Positions 34,696 to 45,824 of a stretch of DNA of 64,000 nt are shown in pieces. The position numbers and the translations under genes are program-made. The DNA is from Bolinopsis microptera (lineage: Eukaryota > Ctenophora > Tentaculata > Lobata > Bolinopsidae), in NCBI RefSeq assembly GCF_026151205.1, contig NC_087082.1, forward strand, positions 17,329,401 through 17,393,400, read 5' to 3'. The first letter of the stretch is position 1. Each line of letters starts with the position of its first letter. The notes below the pieces were generated by a model. The model saw nothing but the letters and a program-made list of their open reading frames with translations. It was not told the origin of the DNA and searched no databases.

Positions 34696-34826
34696 GCATT
34701 GACTCTGTGAAACATAAACTGGGATTGAAAGGTTCAAATCATAGATCATATTTTTATTCTTGTTTTGATGTTGGAGCCAATTTTATTCTTGAGGTAGTTT
34801 TTATCATAAAACTCTCAAAACAATGT

Positions 34827-35005
34827 TGGGCGGCGCCCAGCCTGCCATTAGCCTTATCTTCAATTGGTCCTCATGTGCTCATGAACACAAAAGCCTGAGG
34901 TTTCCACTTCTCAGGTAATCATTACCTGAGGACCCCAGGCTATTATGTTCATTAACATATGATTTGAATAAAGATTTGGCGGAATGACAGGCTGAGCGCG
35001 GCCCA
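34827..35005. mobile_element. MITE-like element with imperfect 23-bp inverted ends
   Basis: Left end TGGGCGGCGCCCAGCCTG and right end (reverse complement TGGGCCGCGCTCAGCCTG) form imperfect terminal inverted repeats. An internal hairpin is formed by CCTGAGGT and ACCTGAGG. It lies just past the stop codon of the Ig gene. The target duplication is unclear. Confidence 0.6.
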
Positions 35006-35750
35006 GTAAAGGTAATCAAAACAATTGCAATCCACAATCTAACATCAAACACCCTGGTACAATATTTTGAAACTTAATCAATCCTGCTATGTGTTATGAT
35101 GGCAAATTATTTTATATTTGTGATTGGTTTAACAGACAGAACTGTACTTTTTTATTTAACGGGTGATACTCGTAGAATATTTTTTCACAGACCGTCGACA
35201 AGTCCAACTCGGCGCGCGTCTTGGTAATGGTTGGTTATAAACCTACAATTTTGTAAAACAAGTAAACTACTACTACTAGAACCATGTTTTCTGCTTTATT
35301 TTTGTTTTGTGCGTTGTTTAATTGTTTAGTTGTTTAGTTATTTAGTTCAGGTTCAACTGAAAGTTTTGTAAATTACAATTTTAAGTTTTACTGTATTACT
35401 TGATTAAAATTATAACTTTTTCCAACAAAAAGTTGTTATTTCTCTGCTGAATAAATTAAACTGAGTGTGCTAAATCAGTCTACACTGATCGATCTTCGAG
35501 ATTTTTCTAAAAGAGCCCCCGACAGTTGAAACCTATTTGAATCGATGTATTTTCGGACGCTGATTCCGAAAATCACCCCCATGACATAATACCATTACTA
35601 ATTGGGTTAACATTTTTAACCAAATTAAGCTGTCGATGATTGAAATAATGAAATTTATTTCTATATTTAACTAATAAATTAACTAACTTAACTTTTTAAT
35701 TAACCTATATTATTATTAAATCTATTAGTTAGTAACCAGTATCTGTACAG

Positions 35751-38700
35751 GCTCCAAGTCTCCGCCATCCTCCCCTATCGATATGAGACTGGCCATGTTC
35801 ACCGGAGAAACGTCCCCTAAACCTGAACCCCGCTCTGACATTGCTAGATTCGACAAATCTGTGCTTCAGGTGAGATATTAGTTACTTAATCTAAGAGTTA
35901 ATGGTGATTCACGGTGTGATTTATTGATTATGTTAAAATCTGGCTCCTGATACGAATTCTTAAATTAATTATTGATAATAATTTTATTTAACGTTCGAAA
36001 ATAATGAGAGTTGAGTGGTAAGTAAGTGTAGGTTCAAAAAGTATCGAGGACTTTAAACCTTTAATCAAGAGATCACTTTAAAATGAGGTCTCTGTCAGCC
36101 TTTCGGGGGAAATTTTCACCTACTTAAAACCAATAACCTGTATAATAGACAAAAAGGCTTTCAACAGAGAACTCGAGAAATAAACAAATAGTACAGAAAA
36201 AATTAGTTTCAAAAATATAAACTGAATGATCACGTTTAGACTTAGCAGCCATCTGACAGCTTGTCAAACGTAACAGTTACCTCCTCAACTCCCAGTCTAG
36301 GTTCCCCTGTATAACTTGAATAGGAATCCCTACATAACCTGCTCAGTACTTTAAGTCTCTATTAGTTATTACTGGTTAGTTAGTTATTAGATTTATTGTG
36401 TATTATCCTGTTAGGATGGAACAATTAGTGAGTTCTCCACGGCAATGAAAGCCTAGGTTTCTATCTTATTCTGAAGACAAATTTTAAAGTTTTGAACATT
36501 GAGCTATTCTGTAAATCACGTTAATCTGCGCATGAAACTGTTTATGTCTCTTTATTGAGAGTTGCATCGAAGTCTGGTATCCATATACAGTATGAACTAT
36601 AAATACTGAATATTAACTGAATAGAATTGTTCTATATGTTAAAGAAACTCCTGTAGGTTTTTAAAAGCTTTAAACGACTTGTCTTTTCGTGCCATGCCCT
36701 AGACATCACATTCGATAAGCGTTCCTTACCTTATGAGACATATTTATGTTCGACTTAATTCCGGTGACCTAAATGATTTGGGAACGAAAATATGGGAATT
36801 TTTACCGAAACATTTCGTACCCCAAATTAAATCATGGTAGTTGGGGATTTTTTTTCGTCTCCTCAATTTTACAAAAATGAAACCCAATATTTGAGAAATT
36901 AAATACAACAATCTTCTCTGATCAGCTGTTCCATCTTGTAAAAAATTTCTCCGGAGCCTTTGAAAGTTAGCCTCAAAATAACTTATAATCTTCCAGAGGA
37001 TATAGGAGACCGACAGTGTTATCTTCCACTAATCCCGAAATTTCACCGCCGTGGCCAATAAAGTAGTGACAGAGCTTGCTTATTTTTAATGGAACGTGTC
37101 CAAAATCATTTTTAAAGCAATTCATGATCGAATACTAGTGTTCATTAATTGTTTGATGAATCATGTTTAGAACTTACTATATTGATATATCCCCCTCCCC
37201 CTCCCCCTCCCCCTCCCCCTCCCCCTCCCCCTCCCCCTCCCCCTCCCCCTCCCCCTCCCCCTCCCCCTCCCCCTCCCCCTCCCCCTCCCCCTCCCCCTCC
37301 CCCTCCCCCTCCCCCTCCCCCTCCCCCTCCCCCTCCCCCCTCCCCCCCCTCCTAAAGACCTGATAAGTCTACTTAAAAGACTTGTAGAACTGAAAACTTA
37401 CTATAAATACAAAAAATGGAACTTAAAACTGAACTTATCAAAATCAAAAATTATGCAAAAAATTGAACTTAAAACTGAAATTATCGAACTAATCAAATTT
37501 AAAATAAATTTCTCCACAATTGGCGGTTCGAGGCTAAATACCTTAAGTCTGTCAAGTCGTCACTATTATTCAAATTAAAAATATCCATGCCATTCCACTG
37601 TGGAATTCCGACAGATTGGAATCCGGAGGGCGAACTGAATTCCGACTCGGGAACTAATTTGAATAATAAATTGGGATATATATTTAAAATTTAATTGGTT
37701 TGGTAGATGAGAACTAAGATATATCTGAAAAAGTATGTTAATGTATAGGTACAAAGAAACAGTTACAATAATTTTAGTAAAAACATAATCGGTTATGTTT
37801 GAGTTAGGTACTATAATTTTAACATAATCGGTTATGTTAGGTACTGAATCTGTATGCTAATTTAGTTCAATCTAGAACAAAACAAATATTCAAAATAACA
37901 CTACAAACATAAATATAATTTATAAAACAGTGACTAAGTTTACCACTTTTTAATATTATATGTGCTGTCCAGGTAAATATCTAGAGATGAGTCCGAATTG
38001 AGATGAGTTTTGACGTAAAGTTTTCTGAGTCGAGGATCCTTATGAACACATGGCAGTCCTTCTAACAATACCTTGTCATTTATTGCATCGTAGTACCGGT
38101 CATGTCCTTTTATGTAGACATGGTAATCTCTAGATTCGTTGTACACCCATAAACTCGGCCTGATCGTAAAATCTATAGAGGATTGAATTTTTACTATCAT
38201 GACCATTTCAGTAGCGACTAAATTTCCAACATCATTTCCAATATCTCTGTGCAATGTTTGGTGCTGTGTCACTTTTCCTGTAACATGATCGAAATTTGTT
38301 AAAGTCCCATCCGGAGGAACCCCCTCTGGATAAACGGCGACAACACGGCAGTCTCTTTCACTTGAACTTTGTCCTTCCCCCGTTTCAGGCCCCTTCTGTG
38401 CCTCAGTACCGAACTTTCTGCAGCACTGTTTGTGGCTTTTCCAGTCCTTGTTCTGACATTGCACATTACAATACCAAGCTGATTTACAGGCGCTACATTT
38501 CAGTAAATCTGGTCCTTTTTTGTCACAGGAGCCGCAAGCTTTCCTAACCAAATCGCTCATTCTGCAAAATATTTGTAAAACTAAAAAACTAAATTGATAT
38601 CTAATCTGGTTTACGTTATAAGTGAACAATCCCGAAAACATCTTTCAAATTCTATGTGATACTTGATATACTTAAGTCGATCCTAACTAACATTAACCAA

Positions 38701-41700
38701 GAAAAGAGAACAGAAACAACATAGAACAATTTAAAAATAGGAAAGTATCCCTGTTTGGCTGGCAGAACCAATTGGTTTGGTATATGAAACCTAAGATATT
38801 ATGTCTGAAGGAAGTATGTATACTGAATAAGTCCAATGAAAACAATTGCTGAATAAAATACGATGTTAAAGGTTTGAAGAACGTGTAACTAGCCACTATA
38901 TAACAAATCGTGTCGCAATGTTACTTGGTAACATTTATTGCTGGAAACAGGTTATCATCAGGTGACACACAAAGGAGTACGAAGGTATTATCTGTTATAG
39001 ATATAATTATGCCTGAACAACACTCTACGTTATGAAAGAATTTGGTAATATGATGCGCTTAATATCTTAGTTCCCAAAACATTTGTTTGTCAAAACATTT
39101 GGGTTAATAATTTGAGTTCCTACAATTTGGGCAAGAAATTCGGACTTTTTGGGGCGACGAAAACGTTTGGCATTCATTTTTTAGAGACGAGGTAATTTTG
39201 CTCCCTAATAAGTAATATTTTATCAGTTTTGGAAATTATAAAATTATCATGCTGAAACCAAATAGGCAATATTGACTTACTGACTTACTGACTTAAGTCG
39301 GCTTCTTGGTCCGAGCAACTACAATTCCTCGCCACACGTCGCGGTCAAGCATAACAGATCTTATCTCTTCAACACAGGAAAGGCTGGTGTCCTTCTTTAG
39401 CATGTCCAGAAACGTAAGGTGGGGCCTCCCCGGTCTCCTGTATCCATGCTGAGGGTCCCAGAACAGAAGTTGGTTTGCCAGAAGGTCGTCATGCCTGGCT
39501 ACATGTCCAGCCAGTCTCATTCTTCTGGAGGCTATCATCGCTGATGGCTTGGGGATGTTGCCGTATAAATCACTGTTGTTGATGATTTGTGGCCAACGTA
39601 TGTTCAAGGCCATCCGGAGCATTCTAGTGTAGCATCCATTGATCCGCTTAGTCATGGATTGGCTTATCGTCCAAGCTTCAGAGCCGTACAGGAGTACGGG
39701 CTCAACCGTTGCTCGAAAGACACGGATCTTTAAGTCCCTGCGCATTCTAGACTTCCAGGTTGTCTTTAACTGATGACAGGCCCCCCATGCCTTTGCTTTC
39801 CTAACATCAAAGTCCTTCTCCGCACTCATTATTCTGCTTCCAAGGTAGACAAAGTCATCTACTTGCTCTATCTCCTGCTCACTTGCTGCTTTAATGACGG
39901 TAGAGTCAGACTCAGAGAGATTGACTCTGATGTACTTCGTCTTACTCTCGTTGAGGTGAAGTCCAACGGAGTTAGCAGCCAGCTCCACACTGAGGAGAAG
40001 ATCTTGCGCTTGCTCTGCGGTGTCTGTTGCCAGTGCAAGATCGTCAGCAAAGTCGACATCTGTCATCTTAACTGCTGGGTATCTCCTGCTTCTTCTGGGG
40101 TTGACAGTGAAGCCCAGATCTTTGCCTCTAAGTGCTGTTGTCATCACATAGTCAATGACAATCACGAAGAGGTAGGGCGCCAGTGTATCTCCCTGCATAA
40201 CTCCAGCAAGTATAAGAAAAGCTTCAGTCAGACCATCCTCCGTGATGACTCGTGCCATGGTGTCCTTGGGGGGGGGGGGGGGGGGCCAAGTGGATATTTG
40301 TAGATATTTGGATAATGTCATCCACTTTTTTCGTGAATTATCCATACAATAATCTACAAATATCTACGTTTATCTACAAAAAATGTATAACTCAAATATG
40401 TGCCCAGAAATTCTACGTACTGAATTTTTGGAGATAAATGTATAAATTTGTAGAATTTGTAGAATTTTCGTGAATTATCCATTGACAATAATCTACAAAT
40501 ATCTACATTTATCTACAAAAAATGTAATCTCAAATATGTGCCCAGAAATTCTACTGAATTTTTGGAGATAAATGTATAAATTTGTAGAATGTCATCCACT
40601 TTTTTCGTGGATTATCCATTCTACATTAATCTACAAATATCTACAAATATCCACTTGGCTCCCCCCTGTCCTTGTACATAGCATCTATCAGCCTAACAAT
40701 GGGCTCTGGTATCCCATATGCCAGGAGTATCTTCATCAATATACCCCTATGAATGCTATCAAAGGCCTTCTTAAAATCGATGAACAAGATAAGGGCGGTC
40801 AGGTTTTTGTCTCTAGCCCCCTCCAAGATCCTCCTTAGACACAGAATGTGGCTGGTGGTACTGCGTCCCTCCCGAAATCCGTTTTGGTTGATCCTCAGGA
40901 TTTTCTCCATCGCTGGTTTGATTCTGTTAAGGATCATACGATTCAGGGTCTTACTAACAATGGACGTAAGAGCGATTCCTCTGTAGTTATCCACTTTAGT
41001 TAGATTTCCTTTCTTTGGCACAGGCACGATGTTGAGTTGCCGCCATTGATCAGGGATTTTTCCATCAACCAGAGCGCTGTTACAGAACTCTAGAATCAGG
41101 TCGTCCATGTCCACTCTTTTGAGAATCTCTGGAGCTATGCCATCATCACCATAGGCCTTACCCTCCTTGATCTGCTTCCTCGCCTCCGCTAACTCCTCCC
41201 TGCAAAACAGACCAGTCTCTATATCAATATTAGCTTATCTTATTTAGATTTATTAGTGTTGAAGGCAGTAAAACAACTGGCATTGATGGCAGTAGATGGC
41301 CAACTTATTGATTTTAGGCATATGCGAATATATTTTACCCGTGCAATTCTCAAGGCAGGATAACTCGTTGATTCCTTCCATTTTCCATATCAAACCACAA
41401 ACATTGGTCGAATATGCTGACCAGCATACAGTTCTTTGATAAAATCCTTCTTCCCTATATTATTGAGTCTGTTCGATAAACCTGACTAGAAAGCACTATT
41501 TATATGGGGTGTATTTCGGGCTCGACAGTCAACACACAGAATTCATAAAAGATGTGATGGGGGCGAATAGAAAGTTCTGGCTAAAATGACACTACACTTC
41601 CAACCACTCTACGTAACCATTAATGGTATTGCTTCAAATGCGTAGCAAATACGAAACTGTAATTATTTATCTGTTTCAGGAGTGAGTCCCTCTATTCACT

Positions 41701-42820
41701 ATAACTTTTTTATCTAAGATTTTTGATTTTATTAGGTTCGTGAATCGTTAGTTTTAAGATAAATAAATGGATAGATTTATTAATTTTTATCCGTCTTATT
41801 TTATTGTCATACAGATAAAGCACTCTAATTACACAAATAGGAGAAGAAGTTACAGACTTCGACAGAAACATTATATGCCAGCTATTGCGTATTGTAAATT
41901 TAAGCTTTCCAATAGAAGTGAAACATTTTTCAAGTAATATTCAGATTTTCATTGTTCCTTTGAGCTCACTAATTCGTGAGTCATACTCATTGTGAAAATG
42001 TTTTCTATCCGAAATTCTCGGTTAGTGTAGCATATTGAAAAATAGAGCGCTCTAAATTTCTCAATAACAGAAGAAGCTACAGAATACAGAAACATTATGC
42101 TATTGCGTATGATAAATTTGAAATGAAAGCGAAAAGTTTTTGGATTATCGTAAATAAATTTCAGTTTTTCAGTTTTTCTTTGAACATCCTAATTCCGGAA
42201 ATAAACATGGATTGTTAAGATAAATTCTATTAAACTGAGCTAGTACTGTATGCTAAACGTGGGTAGAATATTGAATGGTCGGAGGGTATTATAAATATAA
42301 TTATGTTGTGGTTGAGTAGATATACAGATCCTCACGGTGAACTACTATTATTATGTCACGTATAGCTAAGTTATGTTTCCAGGTACCGGTGTCCCAGCTG
42401 AAGAATAACTTCTCGGCAGTTTGTGATCTGGTGTCCGCGATACAGTCCTTCTCCGTCCACCACCTTCACTACGCTCCCAACATCGCTGCTAGTGGTAATT
42501 TACCATCTCTACCTAGAATAGTCCTTCTTAATGACAACTTTCTTATTTATTATAGACATTATTCGGAATATGTATTATTTGTTTTCCAGTAACACCAACC
42601 ACAGTTGACCAATAAATTATAGATCTTAACCAATATTTGTGAACAGTTGACCAATAATAAATCACATAATATAACCCCCCTGTCTTCAGACGCATTTGTG
42701 TGGCTCGTAGAACCGGGACATGTGAACCACCTCTCTTCCACTGAACGGCACTTTACTGGACTCCTAGCTGAGATTGAGAGAGCTGTTGAAGCCCTGATGG
42801 CCAGAAAACAGTTTGTGTGA
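35751..42820 (+). CDS. Unrecognised gene, last three exons
   Basis: Exons 35,751-35,869, 42,383-42,494 and 42,690-42,820 join in frame (phases 1, 0, 1, stop TGA) and are bounded by good splice sites (CAG/GTGAGA, TTTCCAG, AGTG/GTAATT, CTTCAG). They encode a soluble-looking C-terminus with fragments [40 protein letters not shown] and [17 protein letters not shown]; the end looks helical and possibly coiled. GC and codon quality are higher than in surrounding DNA, which supports real exons. No upstream exon is visible between 35,006 and 35,750, so the 5' end is missing or beyond the Ig gene. The 6.5-kb intron holds a MYND gene and a LINE on the other strand. I cannot name the family. Confidence 0.6.
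37189..37352. repeat. (CCCCCT)n hexanucleotide microsatellite
   Basis: About 25 uninterrupted copies of CCCCCT, ending in longer C runs, lie in an intron of the unrecognised plus-strand gene. Polyproline and Ser-Pro frames across it are artefacts. Confidence 0.95.
37940..38560 (-). CDS. MYND-type zinc-finger protein
   Basis: A single open frame of 206 codons. I start it at the ATG at 38,560, because the upstream frame crosses a likely intron acceptor (TATTTTGCAG just before it). Residues about 9-47 form a MYND finger: [20 protein letters not shown], then WYCNVQCQ and HKQCC, with the full C-x2-C ... C-x2-C ... C-x3-C ... H-x3-C ligand set. The remaining 160 residues are a polar C-terminal region rich in beta-type segments that I do not recognise. 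MYND domains bind proline-rich peptides in adaptors and chromatin proteins. It lies antisense within the intron 35,870-42,382 of the flanking gene. A 5' non-coding exon is possible. Confidence 0.75.
   Translation of the reverse strand: MSDLVRKACGSCDKKGPDLLKCSACKSAWYCNVQCQNKDWKSHKQCCRKFGTEAQKGPETGEGQSSSERDCRVVAVYPEGVPPDGTLTNFDHVTGKVTQHQTLHRDIGNDVGNLVATEMVMIVKIQSSIDFTIRPSLWVYNESRDYHVYIKGHDRYYDAINDKVLLEGLPCVHKDPRLRKLYVKTHLNSDSSLDIYLDSTYNIKKW
38561..39290. other. Intron/intergenic DNA, nothing recognised
   Basis: AT-rich. One segment (38,768-38,826) resembles 37,690-37,745, a short diverged direct repeat on either side of the MYND gene. Confidence 0.4.
39291..41203 (-). mobile_element. LINE retrotransposon, 5'-truncated, split by a MITE
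   Basis: The minus strand encodes the reverse transcriptase of a non-LTR element in two blocks, 41,203-40,667 and 40,268-39,293. Visible RT motifs are [49 protein letters not shown] and the catalytic VDFADD, then LLYGSEAW and a C-terminal [11 protein letters not shown]...DRDVWRG. It has no endonuclease domain here and starts abruptly at about 41,203. The 3' end carries GTCAGTAA-type short repeats (39,273-39,296, minus sense). It belongs to the same broad clade as the LINE at 59,304-61,235 but is clearly diverged. Confidence 0.9.
40269..40666. mobile_element. MITE inserted in the LINE reverse transcriptase
   Basis: A 398-bp element with long inverted ends: a G run, then CCAAGTGGATATTTGTAGAT, and the complement at the right. 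It is flanked by the 8-bp duplication TGTCCTTG (40,261-40,268 and 40,667-40,674). An internal segment of about 130 bp with ATCTACAAATATCTAC is duplicated in tandem. The 8-bp duplication suggests hAT. It inserted after the LINE. Confidence 0.9.
41204..42382. other. Intron DNA with a diverged direct repeat
   Basis: AT-rich. The segments 41,816-41,960 and 42,045-42,180 are related (AAACATTAT, GCTATTGCGTAT), an old tandem duplication of about 230 bp. No gene seen. Confidence 0.4.
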
Positions 42821-45800
42821 AGGAACCAACTTGTTCTCTAGTGAAATGAGATTGGGACTTAATTCTGTGTCGTTCCTTCCGAGACTGGGTTTGTTATTTC
42901 GATACCACCGATTAAAATGTGAATTTTATCTATGTACCGTATTTCGGTAATAATTTGGCTGTTATTGGTTTTTCTGAGCCTTTAAAACGGCTTTGTTACA
43001 ACCGATTACGTCCCTTGGTTATCATCGATTTAATACATGGAAACAAGTTAATAAACCCGTAGAACCGTAATCGTATCAGTGGCGTAATTCAAACACCGTT
43101 TGTGCTACCCAAGTAACACAGGAGTTCAAGATTGGAAAACATGCGGGCCCTTAGCCTTAGGAAATCGTAGACAAGTAACAAGGAAGCTACGGCATGATTT
43201 CTTTTTCGGTGCTGTTTGATTTCAATATTAGCTAATTTTTCTGGACACTCAGCGCATGACTTACGCCATTGAATATTACAGCTTATTTCATTTTTAATTA
43301 AATTTTGTTAATAGTTATACTTAAATGGTTTTTACAATTTTCTACGGACTGTATGAGACTTTTTATCGATTTATACTATTGTTGTCCTGATAATTATTAC
43401 TTCAGTTTCCTTTTTACTTAGCAAAGTGAAGTTTTTACGGGGGCCACCAAATTTCAGACATGATTGCGACTTTTTCGACATAATGTTAATTTGCTGGCCA
43501 GATATTACTATCGAATATAATTTACTAGAAACCCGCTACAGTACTAGTCGAAAGCTTTGTTTAAAAAAAGTTATGTTTTAATTTCTCTTCCTCATCTAGC
43601 ACTGTTGTACTGTAGAAATTAAGGATTTTATTTGACAATAACGACTATTTTGTAAGTATTTGGATTCTCTAAACGACAAGTTTTCAAAATAGCAATCACA
43701 ATATCAATCACAACCAAAGTTATGAATAATCATAGTATACTTATAGCGTGAGCGTAAATGTTAGATAGTCATGTAGTTTTGGTAACATTGTAGTGTTTTT
43801 ATGACTATGTCCCCGCGTTGCCAAGGAGATTTCGTCAAGTTTAAAGTATAATGGCACATGAATTGTACTGCCACTGGTGAGGGTATGAATCAACGGAGGG
43901 TTACAATGGCCTTCAGACATTTTACCAGGAACATGAAATGCTACGTTCATGTCACTGATGATTATAACAGGTTCAGAGAGTCAGAGAGAAATTAAATCTA
44001 TACAGTGTTCTGCAGTAATTGGATGATTTTAGCTTATAATTAATTACGGTCAAATTAATTAGAGAGTTTGTTGATTTCGGGTAGGTTAACTTAAACTAGT
44101 TAAACACTTACAAGCTTAGGTAATATCTTTCATTAAAACTATTTTAAACAAATGATAATTCTTCAGCAATTCTAAGCCGGAAATAATGATGAAATGCTCT
44201 GTGACATGTACACGAGAACGAACAAACAACGTAAATATATACGATGGCGAAACTAATCAGCTGTTTGCTCGTATGAGCGGTAATAAGCACGGCTTGATCC
44301 GCCTCTCAATTGAGCCTGACATTGACGTGGCCTTCATGACAGCACTTGCTTTGATGTGAGATGTTGCCCTTAGGAATTGGGGTTAAACGGACCCTGATCT
44401 TCGTCATTAAATAATGGTGATGATTAAAAATACCTCAACGATGTGGAATCGGGGGACTATAAATAATTAGTACAAAATGGACTTGATCTGATAATGTGAT
44501 ATCTTTACCAAAATATATTGTACTGTACTATGTATTTTGGTAAAAATATCAGTATTAAAATATTAAGTTTATTTGAGCTTTAATTGTAAGTCGACTTCGC
44601 TTGTCGACTTCCCTAGTGCTTACACCATTGTACTTGAACGATAAACAGTTTTTTTTCAGGTCTGTTCATATATAATTATATATTATATATCATGTTACAA
44701 TTATTTAAATTTAATACAAATAGTCATCTGTGAGTAAAACTAAAAGAATTTTGTTGGATTCAGAGTCACAATTTAAGCTTTTCAATGACAAATTAGCTAA
44801 CACTAGCAGCGTACCCGTCCTCCGGACGACAATAATTCTTTACTTTCACTGACACCACGTTTTCGCTTTCTAAATTTATTGGGTGACCCAAATGAGTCAA
44901 ATTTAAAGACAGGATTTTCAAATATTAGAATTAGCATTAGAATCAAATTTACACGGCAATACGATAAAAATAGTAAATAATTTAAAGATTCTTCGATCTG
45001 CTGATTCAGCATCTGCCAGTTCTAAATCGTATTTTTGTTTCGATTGGCCCCCATGTGCAAAAAACAGCACACTACTTTGGAGTCGAAACAATATTGTACT
45101 GCAGTAAGTGCATAGTTTTACATGCATTGAAAATCTTATCAGCTATGTATAAAAAGATAAAATTCAATAATTAGCGACGGCACATTTCCAAGTATAGTAG
45201 TATCTGTAGTTTGTAAATAGATATTGGTTTTTATATGTTATACTCATTTGTATCTGCTAATTTAAGAGTTAGAGAAACTACTGTAAATACTGAAATAATT
45301 ATTACCTATTTAAATCGCGTTTTTGACACCACTTGGAAATCCAAATTTTGGGCACTAAAATTCTTGTTCCGTGGCAAATTTTTTATTTTTTCATGCTGAT
45401 TTGAAAAGCATAAAAGCATTTAACCCGGTCAAAAAAGTTTAAGTTGTATCTCTTTTACGGTTTTTGCGGAAAGTCGCGTTAAAGTTGATGCCGTGGTGTC
45501 AGTAAAATGGCACGGATAAACACATATATATCGTCTCGCTTTATTTATAGTAAGATGAACAAATTAATGAAGAAAATCTAAAAACTACGCTACTGATAGT
45601 GATACATTATTGGCGAACAATTTTATCGAATGAACGAGAGGTCTCCAAATTTGTTCATGATCAATGATCTCCGGAGACCATACCCTACAGCAATTATAAA
45701 TGATTAATAACGTTCTCAAACCGTTCTTATGTTATCAACAGTGATCACTTGTTCGCCATTTTTGGGACACCCAGTATCAAATAAAACCAGTCTTTCGTTA

Positions 45801-45824
45801 CACTTACAAAATTCATTCACACAG
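42821..45824. other. Intergenic region, nothing recognised
   Basis: Three kilobases of AT-rich DNA between a plus-strand gene end and the stop codon of the minus-strand GPCR, so mainly downstream sequence of two convergent genes. Short frames are scattered and carry no domain signature. A palindromic TACCAAAATA / TATTTTGGTA pair occurs at 44,507-44,543. Confidence 0.5.

Noticed and set aside
37149..37363. Polyproline and Ser-Pro frames
   Set aside because: They arise from the CCCCCT microsatellite.
44803..45127. Two overlapping minus-strand frames of 69 codons
   Set aside because: No domain, splice or composition support in AT-rich intergenic DNA.
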